From contig CAZFHA010000001.1 of the NCBI GenBank assembly GCA_964518595.1, positions 347,968 through 411,967 on the forward strand: DNA of 64,000 nucleotides, read 5' to 3'. Source of the stretch: CAZFHA01 sp964518595 (GTDB taxonomy: Bacteria; Bacillota; Clostridia; Saccharofermentanales; Saccharofermentanaceae). Shown piece by piece: positions 19,766-28,381 of this stretch. The translations under genes were made by a program, and so were the position numbers. The stretch's first letter is position 1, and every line of letters starts with the position of its first letter. Under the pieces are notes generated by a model, which did no database searches, was not told the origin of the DNA, and saw nothing but the letters and a program-made list of their open reading frames with translations.

Positions 19766-20938
19766 ATGAAGCAATCTTTACCCACAATTCCTATGTCAGA
19801 ATATCCTAAGCGCTGGGAAAAAATCTGGGCCTTAATGGACAGAAACCAACTAGATTATCTTTTAATTTACGCCGACGATCATGCAGTTTCCGGGCCTGCC
19901 TACGCCCGCTGGCTGGCTAACTTTCATGTACATTTCGAGCCGGTGCTTATCTTGTTCCGTCCTCAAAAAGAACCTATTCTACTGGTTGGACCAGAAAGCT
20001 TAGACTATGCTCGACTGCACACGCCCATCAAAGATATCCGAATACTAACTGAGCTCTATCACCCGGAGGAAGATTACATCTTCACCCCCAGCGAAAGCTT
20101 TGCCCATATCTTGGCAGAAATTCCTTGTCCCAGATTCTCACCTCGAATAGGTATAGGGGGTTATAATCTGATCCCATATCTTTTGGCAATGGACCTGCAG
20201 AAGGCTCTGCCAAAGGCTGAATGGCTGGATATGGATCAGGAGCTCGGAATGCTACGCAGTAGTAAGAGTCCGGCAGAAATCCAAGTTATTACCTATGCCT
20301 ACCAAATTGCCCAAGCCGGATTGGAAGCCGCTATATCCGCCATTAAACCGGGAATTACCGAGCGTCAAATTGCTGCCGAAGCGGAGTACGCTATGCGTCA
20401 AATGGGTGCAGAGGGCACCGGTATTGATACCTTCGTAGCTTCCGGCAAACACTCTTCCCCCATCATTGCCCGCACCACCACGAAGACCATTGCAAAGGAT
20501 GATCTGGTACTATTAACTTTGGCTCCCCGCTATGAAGGCTACCATGCTGCCGTGGCTCTTCCCGTCACCGTGGGAAAAGTTGCCGACAATATAAAACATG
20601 CCATCAATTTCGCTATAGAAGCACAAGAAAACTGTCACCGCCTACTTAAAGCCGGCGCCGGTGCCGAAGTAGAGAAATCCGCTCGAGATATCATGCAAAA
20701 AGCTGGCTTAGAAAAACACTTTCTCTACTCCGGCATTCATAGTGTAGGGGTTATTGAATTCGAAGCGCCCATCTTTGGCCCCTCTTATAAAGGGAAAATG
20801 GAAAAAGACATGATACTCTCCGTAGACATTCCTGTATTCGGCTGCGAATGGGGAGGGTTTCGGATTGAAGATGGCTATCTGATACAGGCAGAAGGTGCTA
20901 AGCGGCTGACTACCATAAATTATCAGGTAGCAAAATAA
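19766..20938 (+). CDS. M24-family (Xaa-Pro aminopeptidase/creatinase fold) protein, probably not a metallopeptidase
   Basis: 390 residues with an N-terminal creatinase-like domain (about 10-140) and a C-terminal pita-bread domain (about 155-385). In catalytic M24 peptidases five residues (D, D, H, E, E) bind two metals. Here the first two positions are Thr251 (LLTLAP, where IDAG-like is expected) and Ala262 (GYHAAV), with the correct 11-residue spacing. His325 (GIHSVG) is kept, the next Glu is Asp354 (SVDIP) and Glu368 (FRIED) is kept. Two metal Asp are therefore lost and one Glu is swapped, as expected for a metal-independent creatinase-like enzyme or a binding protein. Its position behind the transporter suggests it acts on the imported compound. 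Confidence 0.85.
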   Translation: MKQSLPTIPMSEYPKRWEKIWALMDRNQLDYLLIYADDHAVSGPAYARWLANFHVHFEPVLILFRPQKEPILLVGPESLDYARLHTPIKDIRILTELYHPEEDYIFTPSESFAHILAEIPCPRFSPRIGIGGYNLIPYLLAMDLQKALPKAEWLDMDQELGMLRSSKSPAEIQVITYAYQIAQAGLEAAISAIKPGITERQIAAEAEYAMRQMGAEGTGIDTFVASGKHSSPIIARTTTKTIAKDDLVLLTLAPRYEGYHAAVALPVTVGKVADNIKHAINFAIEAQENCHRLLKAGAGAEVEKSARDIMQKAGLEKHFLYSGIHSVGVIEFEAPIFGPSYKGKMEKDMILSVDIPVFGCEWGGFRIEDGYLIQAEGAKRLTTINYQVAK

Positions 20939-21375
20939 CCCGGTTCTAAAGGATACTTCGACTTCCCTCCATAAGGATAACCGGGAAAATAGTCCGGATG
21001 ATTACGGCTGGTGATTGCCTTCTTAAAGTTGGCAATCCCTAGCCGGTTGCCAAAATAATCTTTGAATTCCGCCGTAATCCCCTCTTCTGACGCTTTGGGG
21101 GGCTCTGAAAAAGTCACGCCTCTTTCCACCAGTTGCCGATAGGTTTCTTCCACATTGGCAACCTTAAACCAAAGAATCGGTTTATCTTCCTCAAAAAAAG
21201 CCTGATCCTTTAAGACTAAAGTAAAATTATCTTCACCATAATTCAACATCACCAACCCTCTCTTGGAAAGATCCGCCGTTATGGTAAAACCCAAGATAGA
21301 CTGATAATATTCCTTTCCAATTATCAGATCAGGTATAGTTAAGAAAAACATCTCTTCCTTCTCTTGCAACGCCAA
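20923..21375 (-). CDS. VOC-superfamily (glyoxalase/bleomycin-resistance fold) protein
   Basis: Single VOC-type protein (about 150 aa) with paired beta-alpha-beta-beta-beta modules: IIGKEYYQSILGFTI at the N-terminus and the C-terminal EFKDYFGNRLGIANF. Such proteins are dioxygenases, isomerases or binding proteins; the function cannot be told from sequence. The start is uncertain: TTG at 21375 lies very close to AAAGGAG, while a second TTG at 21369 has better spacing and an ATG at 21351 has no ribosome site. Its 3' end overlaps the M24 gene by 16 bases, tail to tail. Confidence 0.8.
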   Translation of the reverse strand: MALQEKEEMFFLTIPDLIIGKEYYQSILGFTITADLSKRGLVMLNYGEDNFTLVLKDQAFFEEDKPILWFKVANVEETYRQLVERGVTFSEPPKASEEGITAEFKDYFGNRLGIANFKKAITSRNHPDYFPGYPYGGKSKYPLEPGYFAT

Positions 21376-21665
21376 TCACTCCTTTCCGGTTGGGGGATAA
21401 AATTTGCTGATCCAAAAAGTACAGTAAGACTGCCAGAAATAGTGTATAAAGGATACTTTCTCTTGCTGCTTATACCTTGTCTTATTCGCCTTCGTTACAA
21501 GGCACAAGTTGGAAATCACCATAGAGTTTATTCCCTCTATTCTTATCTTATTTTTACTTTTAGTTTATTGCAAGTTTATTTAGATTTTTAGTCAGCACCG
21601 CATGTAGTTTTAGCCCTAACCTCATGGTAAAATATGGCTAGAAAAAAGCTAACGGGAGGGATTTT
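21376..21665. other. Spacer between the VOC and UroD-like genes (290 bp, no gene)
   Basis: AT-rich region upstream of two divergent genes. An extended -10 (TGG then TAAAAT, 21625-21633) could drive the UroD-like gene, but the -35 is poor. A weak CCTTGT/ACAAGG inverted repeat lies at 21475-21502. A 75-codon frame inside shows no ribosome site and is not credible. Confidence 0.4.
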
Positions 21666-22760
21666 ATGGAATACAAACCAGATTGGGAAATAGTCAAGAA
21701 ACGCTTTGAAGCCTTATGGCACCAAGATATGATTGACCGCTGTTGTCTAGCTGTAACTGCACCAAAATCAGGTTCGGAAGACTATTGGCACTCACGAGGG
21801 AAAAATGACCTCTATAACGCTGGCTCCATGGTAACTTCCCGCCATATGAATGACCCGGAAAAAGTCCTTAACAGCAAACTGGAAGTTTTTGAAAATACCT
21901 ATTATGGCGGTGAAGCCATACCACAGATCTGGCTGAACTTTGGACCGGCCGGACAAGCCGCCTATTTTGATGCCCCTTATACGGTTTCTGATGTCACCAC
22001 CTGGTATTCTCCCATTATTGAAGATTGGGAGGATAACCCGCTACGTTTTAATCCCCAGAACCAAATTCTTACTTGGCAGCGAGAGATGGCCTCTTATCTG
22101 GCGGAAAAGGCCCAGCAGCGCTTTTTTGTCTCCACTGCCGACAATGCCGGTTGTCTTGATGCCTTAGCCTCTTTACGTGAAACCCAAAATCTACTCATGG
22201 ATTTATTAGCTGATCCAGAGCCTGTGGAGCAAGCTCTCCAAGAAGTCATGAGGGTCTGGAACCAAACTCGAAAAGAGCTCTTTGCCCTAACCAAAGCCAA
22301 TAATGACGGCGGTTCTACCGTGGGCTGGCTTTCACTTTGGGCTAAAGGTGAAATGTCCCAACTGCAATCTGATATTTCCGTAATGTTATCAAAGGAATTA
22401 TTTCAGCAATTTGTACTACCAGAATTGGAATGGAGCACCCAGCAGCAGGACTACAGCCTCTACCATTTAGACGGAATCGCTCAGCTTAGGCATCTAGATA
22501 ATATTTTGTCGGTAAAAAAGATTCACATGATTCAATGGGTTAGTGTTGTAGGCGAGCCATCTTACCTAAACTACCTTCCGGTCTTTCAAAAAATCCAACA
22601 GAGCGGTAAAAGTCTGCTCATTAATGATGTGAAGCCAGAAGATATTCCTACCCTTCTTACAAATCTTTCTGCCAAAGGCTTACTCTTAATGACCCAAACC
22701 GATACCCAAGCAGAAGCAGAAGATTTACTAGCACTGGCTACTTCCCTAAGCCGCCCATAA
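21666..22760 (+). CDS. Uroporphyrinogen-decarboxylase-like (UroD/MtaA superfamily) protein
   Basis: 364-residue TIM-barrel protein with weak similarity to the UroD/corrinoid methyltransferase superfamily: an N-terminal EIVKKRFEALWHQDMIDR helix, a DDxGSTVGW-like inner strand (NDGGSTVGWLSLW) and a late YHLDGIAQLRHLDNIL strand that resembles the His/Asp-Gly strand of these enzymes. No corrinoid protein or activase gene is nearby, and the real heme enzyme's Arg and Asp substrate residues are not obvious. Homologues are often found beside sugar-catabolic genes, so a heme role is unlikely. A GGGAGGG site lies 6 bases before the ATG. Confidence 0.65.
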   Translation: MEYKPDWEIVKKRFEALWHQDMIDRCCLAVTAPKSGSEDYWHSRGKNDLYNAGSMVTSRHMNDPEKVLNSKLEVFENTYYGGEAIPQIWLNFGPAGQAAYFDAPYTVSDVTTWYSPIIEDWEDNPLRFNPQNQILTWQREMASYLAEKAQQRFFVSTADNAGCLDALASLRETQNLLMDLLADPEPVEQALQEVMRVWNQTRKELFALTKANNDGGSTVGWLSLWAKGEMSQLQSDISVMLSKELFQQFVLPELEWSTQQQDYSLYHLDGIAQLRHLDNILSVKKIHMIQWVSVVGEPSYLNYLPVFQKIQQSGKSLLINDVKPEDIPTLLTNLSAKGLLLMTQTDTQAEAEDLLALATSLSRP

Positions 22761-22811
22761 GTAAAGTAGTCACCGCCACCAGCAAAGGCAAAAGGTTAAA
22801 AGGAGAACGCT

Positions 22812-24311
22812 ATGACACAGAAAAACCCCATCCTTCCCGGCTTCTATCCTGATCCCAGTATTGTTAGCGCTAACGGTCGTTTCTATTTGGCTACCAGTAG
22901 CTTTGAATATTTCCCCGGTGTCCCGTTGTTCGAGAGTGAAGATCTTATCAACTGGCGCCAAATCGGACATTGTCTTACTAGAGAAAGTCAGCTTAATCTG
23001 AAAAATACTACTACCCCCAACGGCATCTGGGCTCCCACCCTCCGCTTCCACCAAGGCACTTTTTATATGATTACCACCAACAGCGGCAGTGGCGGTCATT
23101 TTTATGTATATACTGAGGACATTTATGGGGAATGGTCTGATCCAGTCTGGATTGAAGGAGGCGGTCATGATCCCGATCTCTTCTTTGATCCTTCCGGTAA
23201 AGTCTATTTTTCACGCTTCAACGGTTACGATGGCATTACCTTGTGGGAAATAGATCTTCCTAGCGGAAAACTTATCTCTCCGCCAAATTATATTTTTCAA
23301 GGCTATGAAGACCGGCTCTGCGAGGCACCGCACATCTACTTCATTGACGGTTACTACTACTTGTTAGCAGCAGAGGGCGGAACCTGGACAGGTCATATGG
23401 TCACTTGCGCTCGAAGCCGCCAGATCACCGGCCCCTATGAACTCTGCCCCCATAATCCAATTCTCACCAGCCGACATCTGGTGATGTCTCCTGTACAGGC
23501 TACCGGACATGGTGATCTGGTTCAAAAAGAGGACGGCAGTTGGTGGATGGTTTTTCTGGGAACCCGAGAAGTAAAGCGCATGCAAATCTTAGGGCGAGAG
23601 ACCTTTCTGGCACCGGTTCACTTTGAATCCGGTTGGCCGGTGGTGAATCAAGGTGCTCCCATTAGCTGTTTTGATCCCCAGCCGGAAGGTGAAAAAATCT
23701 TTACTTTTTCAGATAATCACTTACCTATGGAATGGGTCTTTCGGCGCACCCCCAGTGCCGATATAAAGTTAATAGATAATAGCTGTCTACTGCCCTGCTC
23801 CCCTTCCGGAATCACTTCCACTACAGGCAGCAGTTCCCTACTGCTTTTACGGCAATGCCACCACAGTTGTGAAGCCAAGGTCACCCTAACTGCACTGCTG
23901 GGCTCTAAGGAAAGTGCCGGTCTCTGCGTCTACATGAATCAAGACTATTACTACGCTATAAGAGTAACCTATCGTGGTAACCAAAAGCAGCTTGAGGTTC
24001 TGCGTCGAGTGGGTGATTTAGAGCAGGTCGAGGGTAACTTAATCTGGGATAGAGAAGAAGTAACCCTTAGTATCCGTCACCAAGATAACTGCTACTATTT
24101 AGGATATTATGATGGTCAAACCTTTATCGAACTGGGTAAAGGTCTGTCACGGCTAATAAGTTCCGACCTAGCCAATACTTTTACCGGAATGTTCTTTGGT
24201 CTCTTTGCTGAAACTACGGAGACAACTACCGGCAGCGTGGTAAGCTTCTCTGACTTTATCTATCGCTATTGGGAAGGGTTTAATCAGGGGAAACAAAATT
24301 GGACGGCGTAA
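22812..24311 (+). CDS. Glycoside hydrolase family 43 (beta-xylosidase/arabinofuranosidase type)
   Basis: Cytoplasmic inverting glycosidase (499 aa), no signal peptide. The five-bladed propeller starts at residue 5; the catalytic base is Asp14 in FYPDPS, the pKa-modulating Asp is Asp120 in GGHDPDLFF, and the general acid is Glu171 in RLCEAPHIY. A C-terminal beta-sandwich (about 310-495, GSKESAGLCVYMNQDYYY) is typical of the GH43 subfamilies related to beta-xylosidases. Likely substrates are xylo- or arabino-oligosaccharides. It lies 51 bases after the UroD-like gene and is convergent with an FGGY kinase, consistent with pentose release then phosphorylation. Confidence 0.93.
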   Translation: MTQKNPILPGFYPDPSIVSANGRFYLATSSFEYFPGVPLFESEDLINWRQIGHCLTRESQLNLKNTTTPNGIWAPTLRFHQGTFYMITTNSGSGGHFYVYTEDIYGEWSDPVWIEGGGHDPDLFFDPSGKVYFSRFNGYDGITLWEIDLPSGKLISPPNYIFQGYEDRLCEAPHIYFIDGYYYLLAAEGGTWTGHMVTCARSRQITGPYELCPHNPILTSRHLVMSPVQATGHGDLVQKEDGSWWMVFLGTREVKRMQILGRETFLAPVHFESGWPVVNQGAPISCFDPQPEGEKIFTFSDNHLPMEWVFRRTPSADIKLIDNSCLLPCSPSGITSTTGSSSLLLLRQCHHSCEAKVTLTALLGSKESAGLCVYMNQDYYYAIRVTYRGNQKQLEVLRRVGDLEQVEGNLIWDREEVTLSIRHQDNCYYLGYYDGQTFIELGKGLSRLISSDLANTFTGMFFGLFAETTETTTGSVVSFSDFIYRYWEGFNQGKQNWTA

Positions 24312-24324
24312 TCCACTACGCCGT
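24303..24324 (-). terminator. Hairpin between convergent GH43 and FGGY kinase genes
   Basis: Perfect ACGGCGTA / TACGCCGT stem with a 6-base loop, overlapping the GH43 stop. Read on the minus strand it is followed shortly by AATTTTGTTT, so it could terminate the kinase transcript; the T-run is modest. Confidence 0.45.
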
Positions 24325-24332
24325 TCCCGCTC

Positions 24333-25814
24333 TTACCCCAAAGCAAAAACAGGCTTAAGAGCCGGGTACAGTGCCTGATAGTGCCGATAAATCTGGTCAT
24401 AAACCGCCCCACTACTCGTATCGGGACGGATGCGCTCTATGGTTTTAATCTGAGCAACCCCTTCATCAATGGTATCATACCAACCAATACCTACAGCCCC
24501 CAAAAGTGCCGCTCCCAGAGTGGTAGCATCTTCGCTGGGTACATCTGCAGCCAGCACCTCAGCGCCCAGTACATCCGCCATAATTTGCCGCCAAAGTGAA
24601 CTTTTACCACCGCCACCAATAAGAGCGAATTCCGAGATGAGAGCACCGTTTTCGCGCTGAACCTCTAAGTTTTGACGCAGCGCCAGAGCGACCCCCTCCA
24701 AAATACTTCGTAAGCCATCACCTTTATGTTGACCTAATTGTAATCCGTAGAAAATTCCTTGCGCAGAAGGGTCAAAGAGCGGTGCCCGCTCGCCATTTAA
24801 ATAGGGTAAAAAGATCAGACCATTTGCACCTACCGGAGCCGTTTCGGCCAGAACATTAAATTCCTCCATATCCGCAACCCCGAAAAAGCTTCTGCCAAAG
24901 TCTGTGGAACGGCCACAATTCTGGATAGTCCCATAAGAACCTACGCTCTTGCCATCGGCTGATACAATGCTGTAACAGCGTTTTTGCTTATCTAACATAG
25001 GCTTATCCCACAAATGAGCAATCCAAGCTGTGGTTCCCATGCAGCAGTAGCTTTCTCCAGGACGGTTCACCCCGGCACCAAGAGCGGAGCAAGCCCCATC
25101 CCCTGCGCCTAAGATAACCGGAATACCTTGGGGGAGCTCCAGATAACCAGCCGAATCGGCAGACAAGCTGCCGATGATCTGATCCCCGGAAAGAACCCTG
25201 GGCATTTTCTGGGTTAGCAGCCCCAGCTCTTGATAGATCTCAGCGCGATAGGTTAATTGATGAATATCTAAAACACCACAATGGGAAGCATCCGAGTAAT
25301 CGGTACAGCCGAAATTACCGGTTAAGAAACCGCCAATGTAATCCTTGGCATTAAGAAAATACGCTGTGCGGTTATAGATATCAGGATAGTTATTCTTAAT
25401 CCACAGCATTTTAGCCAAAGATGAAGATGCCCCCGGTAAATTTCCACTCATCTGATAGAGAGTATCCTCACCCAAAAGGCTTTGGCACCACTCAGCCTCT
25501 GCTTTACCCCGGTGGTCGGAATGAAGCATATGAGGCAACAGAGGGTTACCCAGCTCATCCACGGCTAGACATCCCATCATGTGACCTGTAGTAACTAGAG
25601 CCTCCACATCATAGCCTGAAAACCCTTTTTGACGAATAGAAAGCCAATTAGCCTCAATGGCTCTAATCCACTCCTGCGGGTCTTGTTCCGAGACCCCTCC
25701 CGGTCGACTACTTGTATTAACCCGCCGATGGGCAGATTGAATTACTTGTGCCTTCTGGTCAACCAAAGATACTTTAACGGATGTAGTGCCCAAATCAATA
25801 GCCAGTATGTACAT
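24333..25814 (-). CDS. FGGY-family carbohydrate kinase (xylulokinase-like)
   Basis: 493-residue sugar kinase of the ASKHA fold. The N-terminal phosphate motif is AIDLGTTSVKVSLVD, the substrate-side motif is GHMMGCLAVDELGNPLLP, and the C-terminal ATP site is IGGGGKSSLWRQIMADVLG. Length and order fit xylulokinase, but the usual QMHG and WNDGR substrate signatures read GHMMG and HSDHRG, so the sugar could be another ketose or alditol. GGAGGTG lies 5 bases before the ATG. The upstream aldo/keto reductase (50 bases) is probably cotranscribed. Confidence 0.9.
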   Translation of the reverse strand: MYILAIDLGTTSVKVSLVDQKAQVIQSAHRRVNTSSRPGGVSEQDPQEWIRAIEANWLSIRQKGFSGYDVEALVTTGHMMGCLAVDELGNPLLPHMLHSDHRGKAEAEWCQSLLGEDTLYQMSGNLPGASSSLAKMLWIKNNYPDIYNRTAYFLNAKDYIGGFLTGNFGCTDYSDASHCGVLDIHQLTYRAEIYQELGLLTQKMPRVLSGDQIIGSLSADSAGYLELPQGIPVILGAGDGACSALGAGVNRPGESYCCMGTTAWIAHLWDKPMLDKQKRCYSIVSADGKSVGSYGTIQNCGRSTDFGRSFFGVADMEEFNVLAETAPVGANGLIFLPYLNGERAPLFDPSAQGIFYGLQLGQHKGDGLRSILEGVALALRQNLEVQRENGALISEFALIGGGGKSSLWRQIMADVLGAEVLAADVPSEDATTLGAALLGAVGIGWYDTIDEGVAQIKTIERIRPDTSSGAVYDQIYRHYQALYPALKPVFALG

Positions 25815-25864
25815 AGTCCACCTCCATTGTCTTTAGCCCGGACTAAAAAACCAATAAGCCAGAG

Positions 25865-27055
25865 CTACTTCACACGCAAAATTTTCCGAGCCACCGCCGC
25901 CAAGGGACGATAAAAGGGTCCTTCCATCTCACGCCGAACCTTCTTGAGCTCTTGGCGAATGGCAATGGTCTGAGGGCAATGACTCTCGCACTTGCCACAT
26001 TCCGTACAAAGGGAAGCATTAGCCGGTTGCACCGACAAAAATCCCAAGGTCTGCATGTAGCGAAAACGAGCACCCTTGTCCTGCAACAAGTATTTATCAT
26101 TGTAGCAAGAAAAGCAGCCGGGAATATCTACTCCGGCGGGACAGGGCAGACAGTAGCCACAAGCGGTGCAAGGCACCCGGGTAAGATCAAGTAAGGTCTG
26201 CCGAACCTTAGCAAAAACAGCCAGCTCAGCTTCCGTCATCTCATTAGCCTGTACCTCTGAAGCAATACGGATATTATCATAAAGCTGCGCTTCATCACTC
26301 ATACCGGAGAGAAGCAACGTCACCTCTGGATGATTCCAGACCCACCGCAGTGCCCATTCCGCCGGCGTTCTGTCAGAATAAGCGTTAAAAGTATCTTTAA
26401 CTAATTCAGGCAAGTGCGTCACCAGCCGGCCGCCCCGCAGAGGCTCCATAACAATAACCGGAATATTTAATTTAGCTGCCAGCATCAGCCCGGATTTTCC
26501 TGCCTGATTATTCTCATCCAAATAATTATACTGAATCTGGCAAAAGTCCCAGGGATAAGCTTCCAGAATACGCACAAAATCATCTTTAGGCCCATGAAAG
26601 GAAAAGCCAATATTTCTAACGGCTCCCGTTGCCTTCAGTTCCTCCAGCCAGGTCATTACCCCCAGACTCTCCAGCCGCTTAAACATCGCCAGATCTGTCA
26701 ACATATGCAGCAAATAATAGTCGATATAGTCGGTCTGTAGCCGCTCCAGTTGCTTAGCAAAAATCTTTTTAGCCTGCTCCAGCTTTCCCACCATAAATGG
26801 CGGTAATTTAGTAGCAATTCGAGCCTGACTGCGCAGTGCCGGATCAGCTAAGGCCTTGCCCAAAACTATTTCACTCTGACCACGCTGGTAAATGTAGGCG
26901 GTATCAAAATAATTGACTCCCTGCTGAAGAGCGTAGTGGATCATTCTAATGGCTCTCTCTTCATCAATATTGCCCTCCTTTTCAGGAAAGCGCATACAGC
27001 CAAAGCCTAGAATCGAAAGCTCTTCACTGTTTTGTAGATTTTTTCTTGTCTGCAT
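25865..27055 (-). CDS. Aldo/keto reductase with C-terminal ferredoxin-like iron-sulfur motifs
   Basis: 396 aa. The aldo/keto reductase barrel (about 1-290) keeps the YFDTAYIYQRGQSE segment with the catalytic Asp and Tyr. The C-terminal region has two cysteine clusters, CTACGYCLPCPAGVDIPGCF and CTECGKCESHCP, expected to hold 4Fe-4S centres. This fused family is common in anaerobic Firmicutes and probably couples carbonyl reduction to ferredoxin-type electron transfer; substrates are poorly defined. AAGGTAGG precedes the ATG. Confidence 0.93.
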   Translation of the reverse strand: MQTRKNLQNSEELSILGFGCMRFPEKEGNIDEERAIRMIHYALQQGVNYFDTAYIYQRGQSEIVLGKALADPALRSQARIATKLPPFMVGKLEQAKKIFAKQLERLQTDYIDYYLLHMLTDLAMFKRLESLGVMTWLEELKATGAVRNIGFSFHGPKDDFVRILEAYPWDFCQIQYNYLDENNQAGKSGLMLAAKLNIPVIVMEPLRGGRLVTHLPELVKDTFNAYSDRTPAEWALRWVWNHPEVTLLLSGMSDEAQLYDNIRIASEVQANEMTEAELAVFAKVRQTLLDLTRVPCTACGYCLPCPAGVDIPGCFSCYNDKYLLQDKGARFRYMQTLGFLSVQPANASLCTECGKCESHCPQTIAIRQELKKVRREMEGPFYRPLAAVARKILRVK

Positions 27056-27165
27056 ATACCTACCTTCGGCGAGATAATATAAGCCCCAAGGGCTACTCTA
27101 ACTTCCAATATGATCTTGCCCACAATAGTATCCCAGAAACGGTATTCAGGTCAATTCGAACAGAA

Positions 27166-27205
27166 AAATAGCTTTCAAAAAAGTTGCCTTTTTTAAAAGC
27201 TATCT
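27166..27205 (-). terminator. Terminator of the EEP-family gene
   Basis: Inverted repeat ATAGCTTTCAAAAAAG / CTTTTTTAAAAGCTAT (27168-27183 and 27188-27203) with a 4-base loop and one mismatch. On the minus strand a T-rich tail (ATTTTTC) follows, giving a classical intrinsic terminator 40 bases after the gene at 27243. Confidence 0.75.
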
Positions 27206-27242
27206 ATCTCAAAATATGCTTATGATTTCAAAAAAATTCTAC

Positions 27243-28346
27243 CTAGGGCATAAGTGAAAATGTCAATTTCACCGGATTATGATCACTATGGGTAAAATCC
27301 AGATCAATATTCTCACTTGTAGCCAGAACATTATCCGACACCAAAAAGCCATCAATCACTACAGTATAATTTTCACCCTTGCGGTAAATCATATCCGTGC
27401 TCCGACAGGTGGGCACTTGGGTAGAATTCTCAGCTTTCACCAAGGAAAAACCTTGGGGCATCTCCTCCGCAGGGAAGGGGAAAACCCAATCCGGCACTTC
27501 CTGCTGGGAGGGAAAAAAGTCTGTTGCCTGGCCAAGGGCATGATTAAAGTCACCACCAACAATTACATAATTACCGGCTTGGTACTCTTCCTCTATGAAA
27601 GTAAACAGCTCTGCTAACTGCTTCTGGCGAATTTTACCACCCTCATCGTAGGCCGACATATGGTTATTAATTACCACCAAGGACTTGCCCTCAGCCACCG
27701 GAAAACGCATCACGGAGAAGCAGCGGTCTAAATCAAAAAACTTGGCCGGGAAGCTGTCATCTACAGTATAACTAATCCGCTCTGCCGAAGCTGCCCCCAT
27801 AGCACTTAGAGTAAGTAGACCGGAATGAATCTGACCGATAGGCTGATTTAAGGGATAAAACAAATACGCACTATGAAAATTTTCTGCCCAAGTAGACTCC
27901 ATCTGCGGCAGAGCCTTCTGCAGTATCTCTCTTTGGTTCACACCATAGCTTCGGGTAGAAGGCATATCTACCTCTTGTAGCAGTATCATATCCACCGCCA
28001 AAGACTGCAAATAATCCTTTGCGCCTTTTGTGTTTTCTTCAGCAGCGGCAAGGCTATGAGCCCTAGACTGGCTACCCTCTACCTTCTGTCCATTTTTCAT
28101 CATGCCTTTATCCATAAAAAAACTAAAGTCATGATCATAGGCGCCAAAGCCAATATTCCACGTAAGAATAGAGTAGTTTTTCTCCGGCACAAAGGCGGCC
28201 TGAACCGGGTTCTCAATGGTCAAATCTTGCACCGGGGGCAGACGATAATAATTCAGCTGTACATAAAGCACATACCCACCTACCACCAAGACCAGCGCTG
28301 TCAACAAGGCAAGAAGGCTCACTAAAATCAATTTTTTTCTGTTCAT
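27243..28346 (-). CDS. Endonuclease/exonuclease/phosphatase-family protein, membrane-anchored
   Basis: 367 aa with an N-terminal hydrophobic segment (about residues 5-29), so the catalytic domain is probably outside the cell. EEP motifs are present in order: ILTWNIGFG, ILLQEVD (metal Glu), INNHMSAYDEGG, VVGGDFNH (catalytic Asp/Asn) and FTHSDHNPVKL (catalytic Asp/His). Members hydrolyse nucleic-acid, inositol-phosphate or phospholipid phosphodiesters; the substrate cannot be told here. GAGGTGATGAG precedes the ATG. It follows the zinc-ribbon gene by 35 bases. Confidence 0.87.
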   Translation of the reverse strand: MNRKKLILVSLLALLTALVLVVGGYVLYVQLNYYRLPPVQDLTIENPVQAAFVPEKNYSILTWNIGFGAYDHDFSFFMDKGMMKNGQKVEGSQSRAHSLAAAEENTKGAKDYLQSLAVDMILLQEVDMPSTRSYGVNQREILQKALPQMESTWAENFHSAYLFYPLNQPIGQIHSGLLTLSAMGAASAERISYTVDDSFPAKFFDLDRCFSVMRFPVAEGKSLVVINNHMSAYDEGGKIRQKQLAELFTFIEEEYQAGNYVIVGGDFNHALGQATDFFPSQQEVPDWVFPFPAEEMPQGFSLVKAENSTQVPTCRSTDMIYRKGENYTVVIDGFLVSDNVLATSENIDLDFTHSDHNPVKLTFSLMP

Positions 28347-28381
28347 CTCATCACCTCATCCACAACGCTCTACGTGAATAA

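Noticed and set aside
21364..21591. 75-codon frame in the spacer before the UroD-like gene
   Set aside because: Starts inside the VOC gene, has no ribosome site, and its hydrophobic end is explained by AT-rich sequence.
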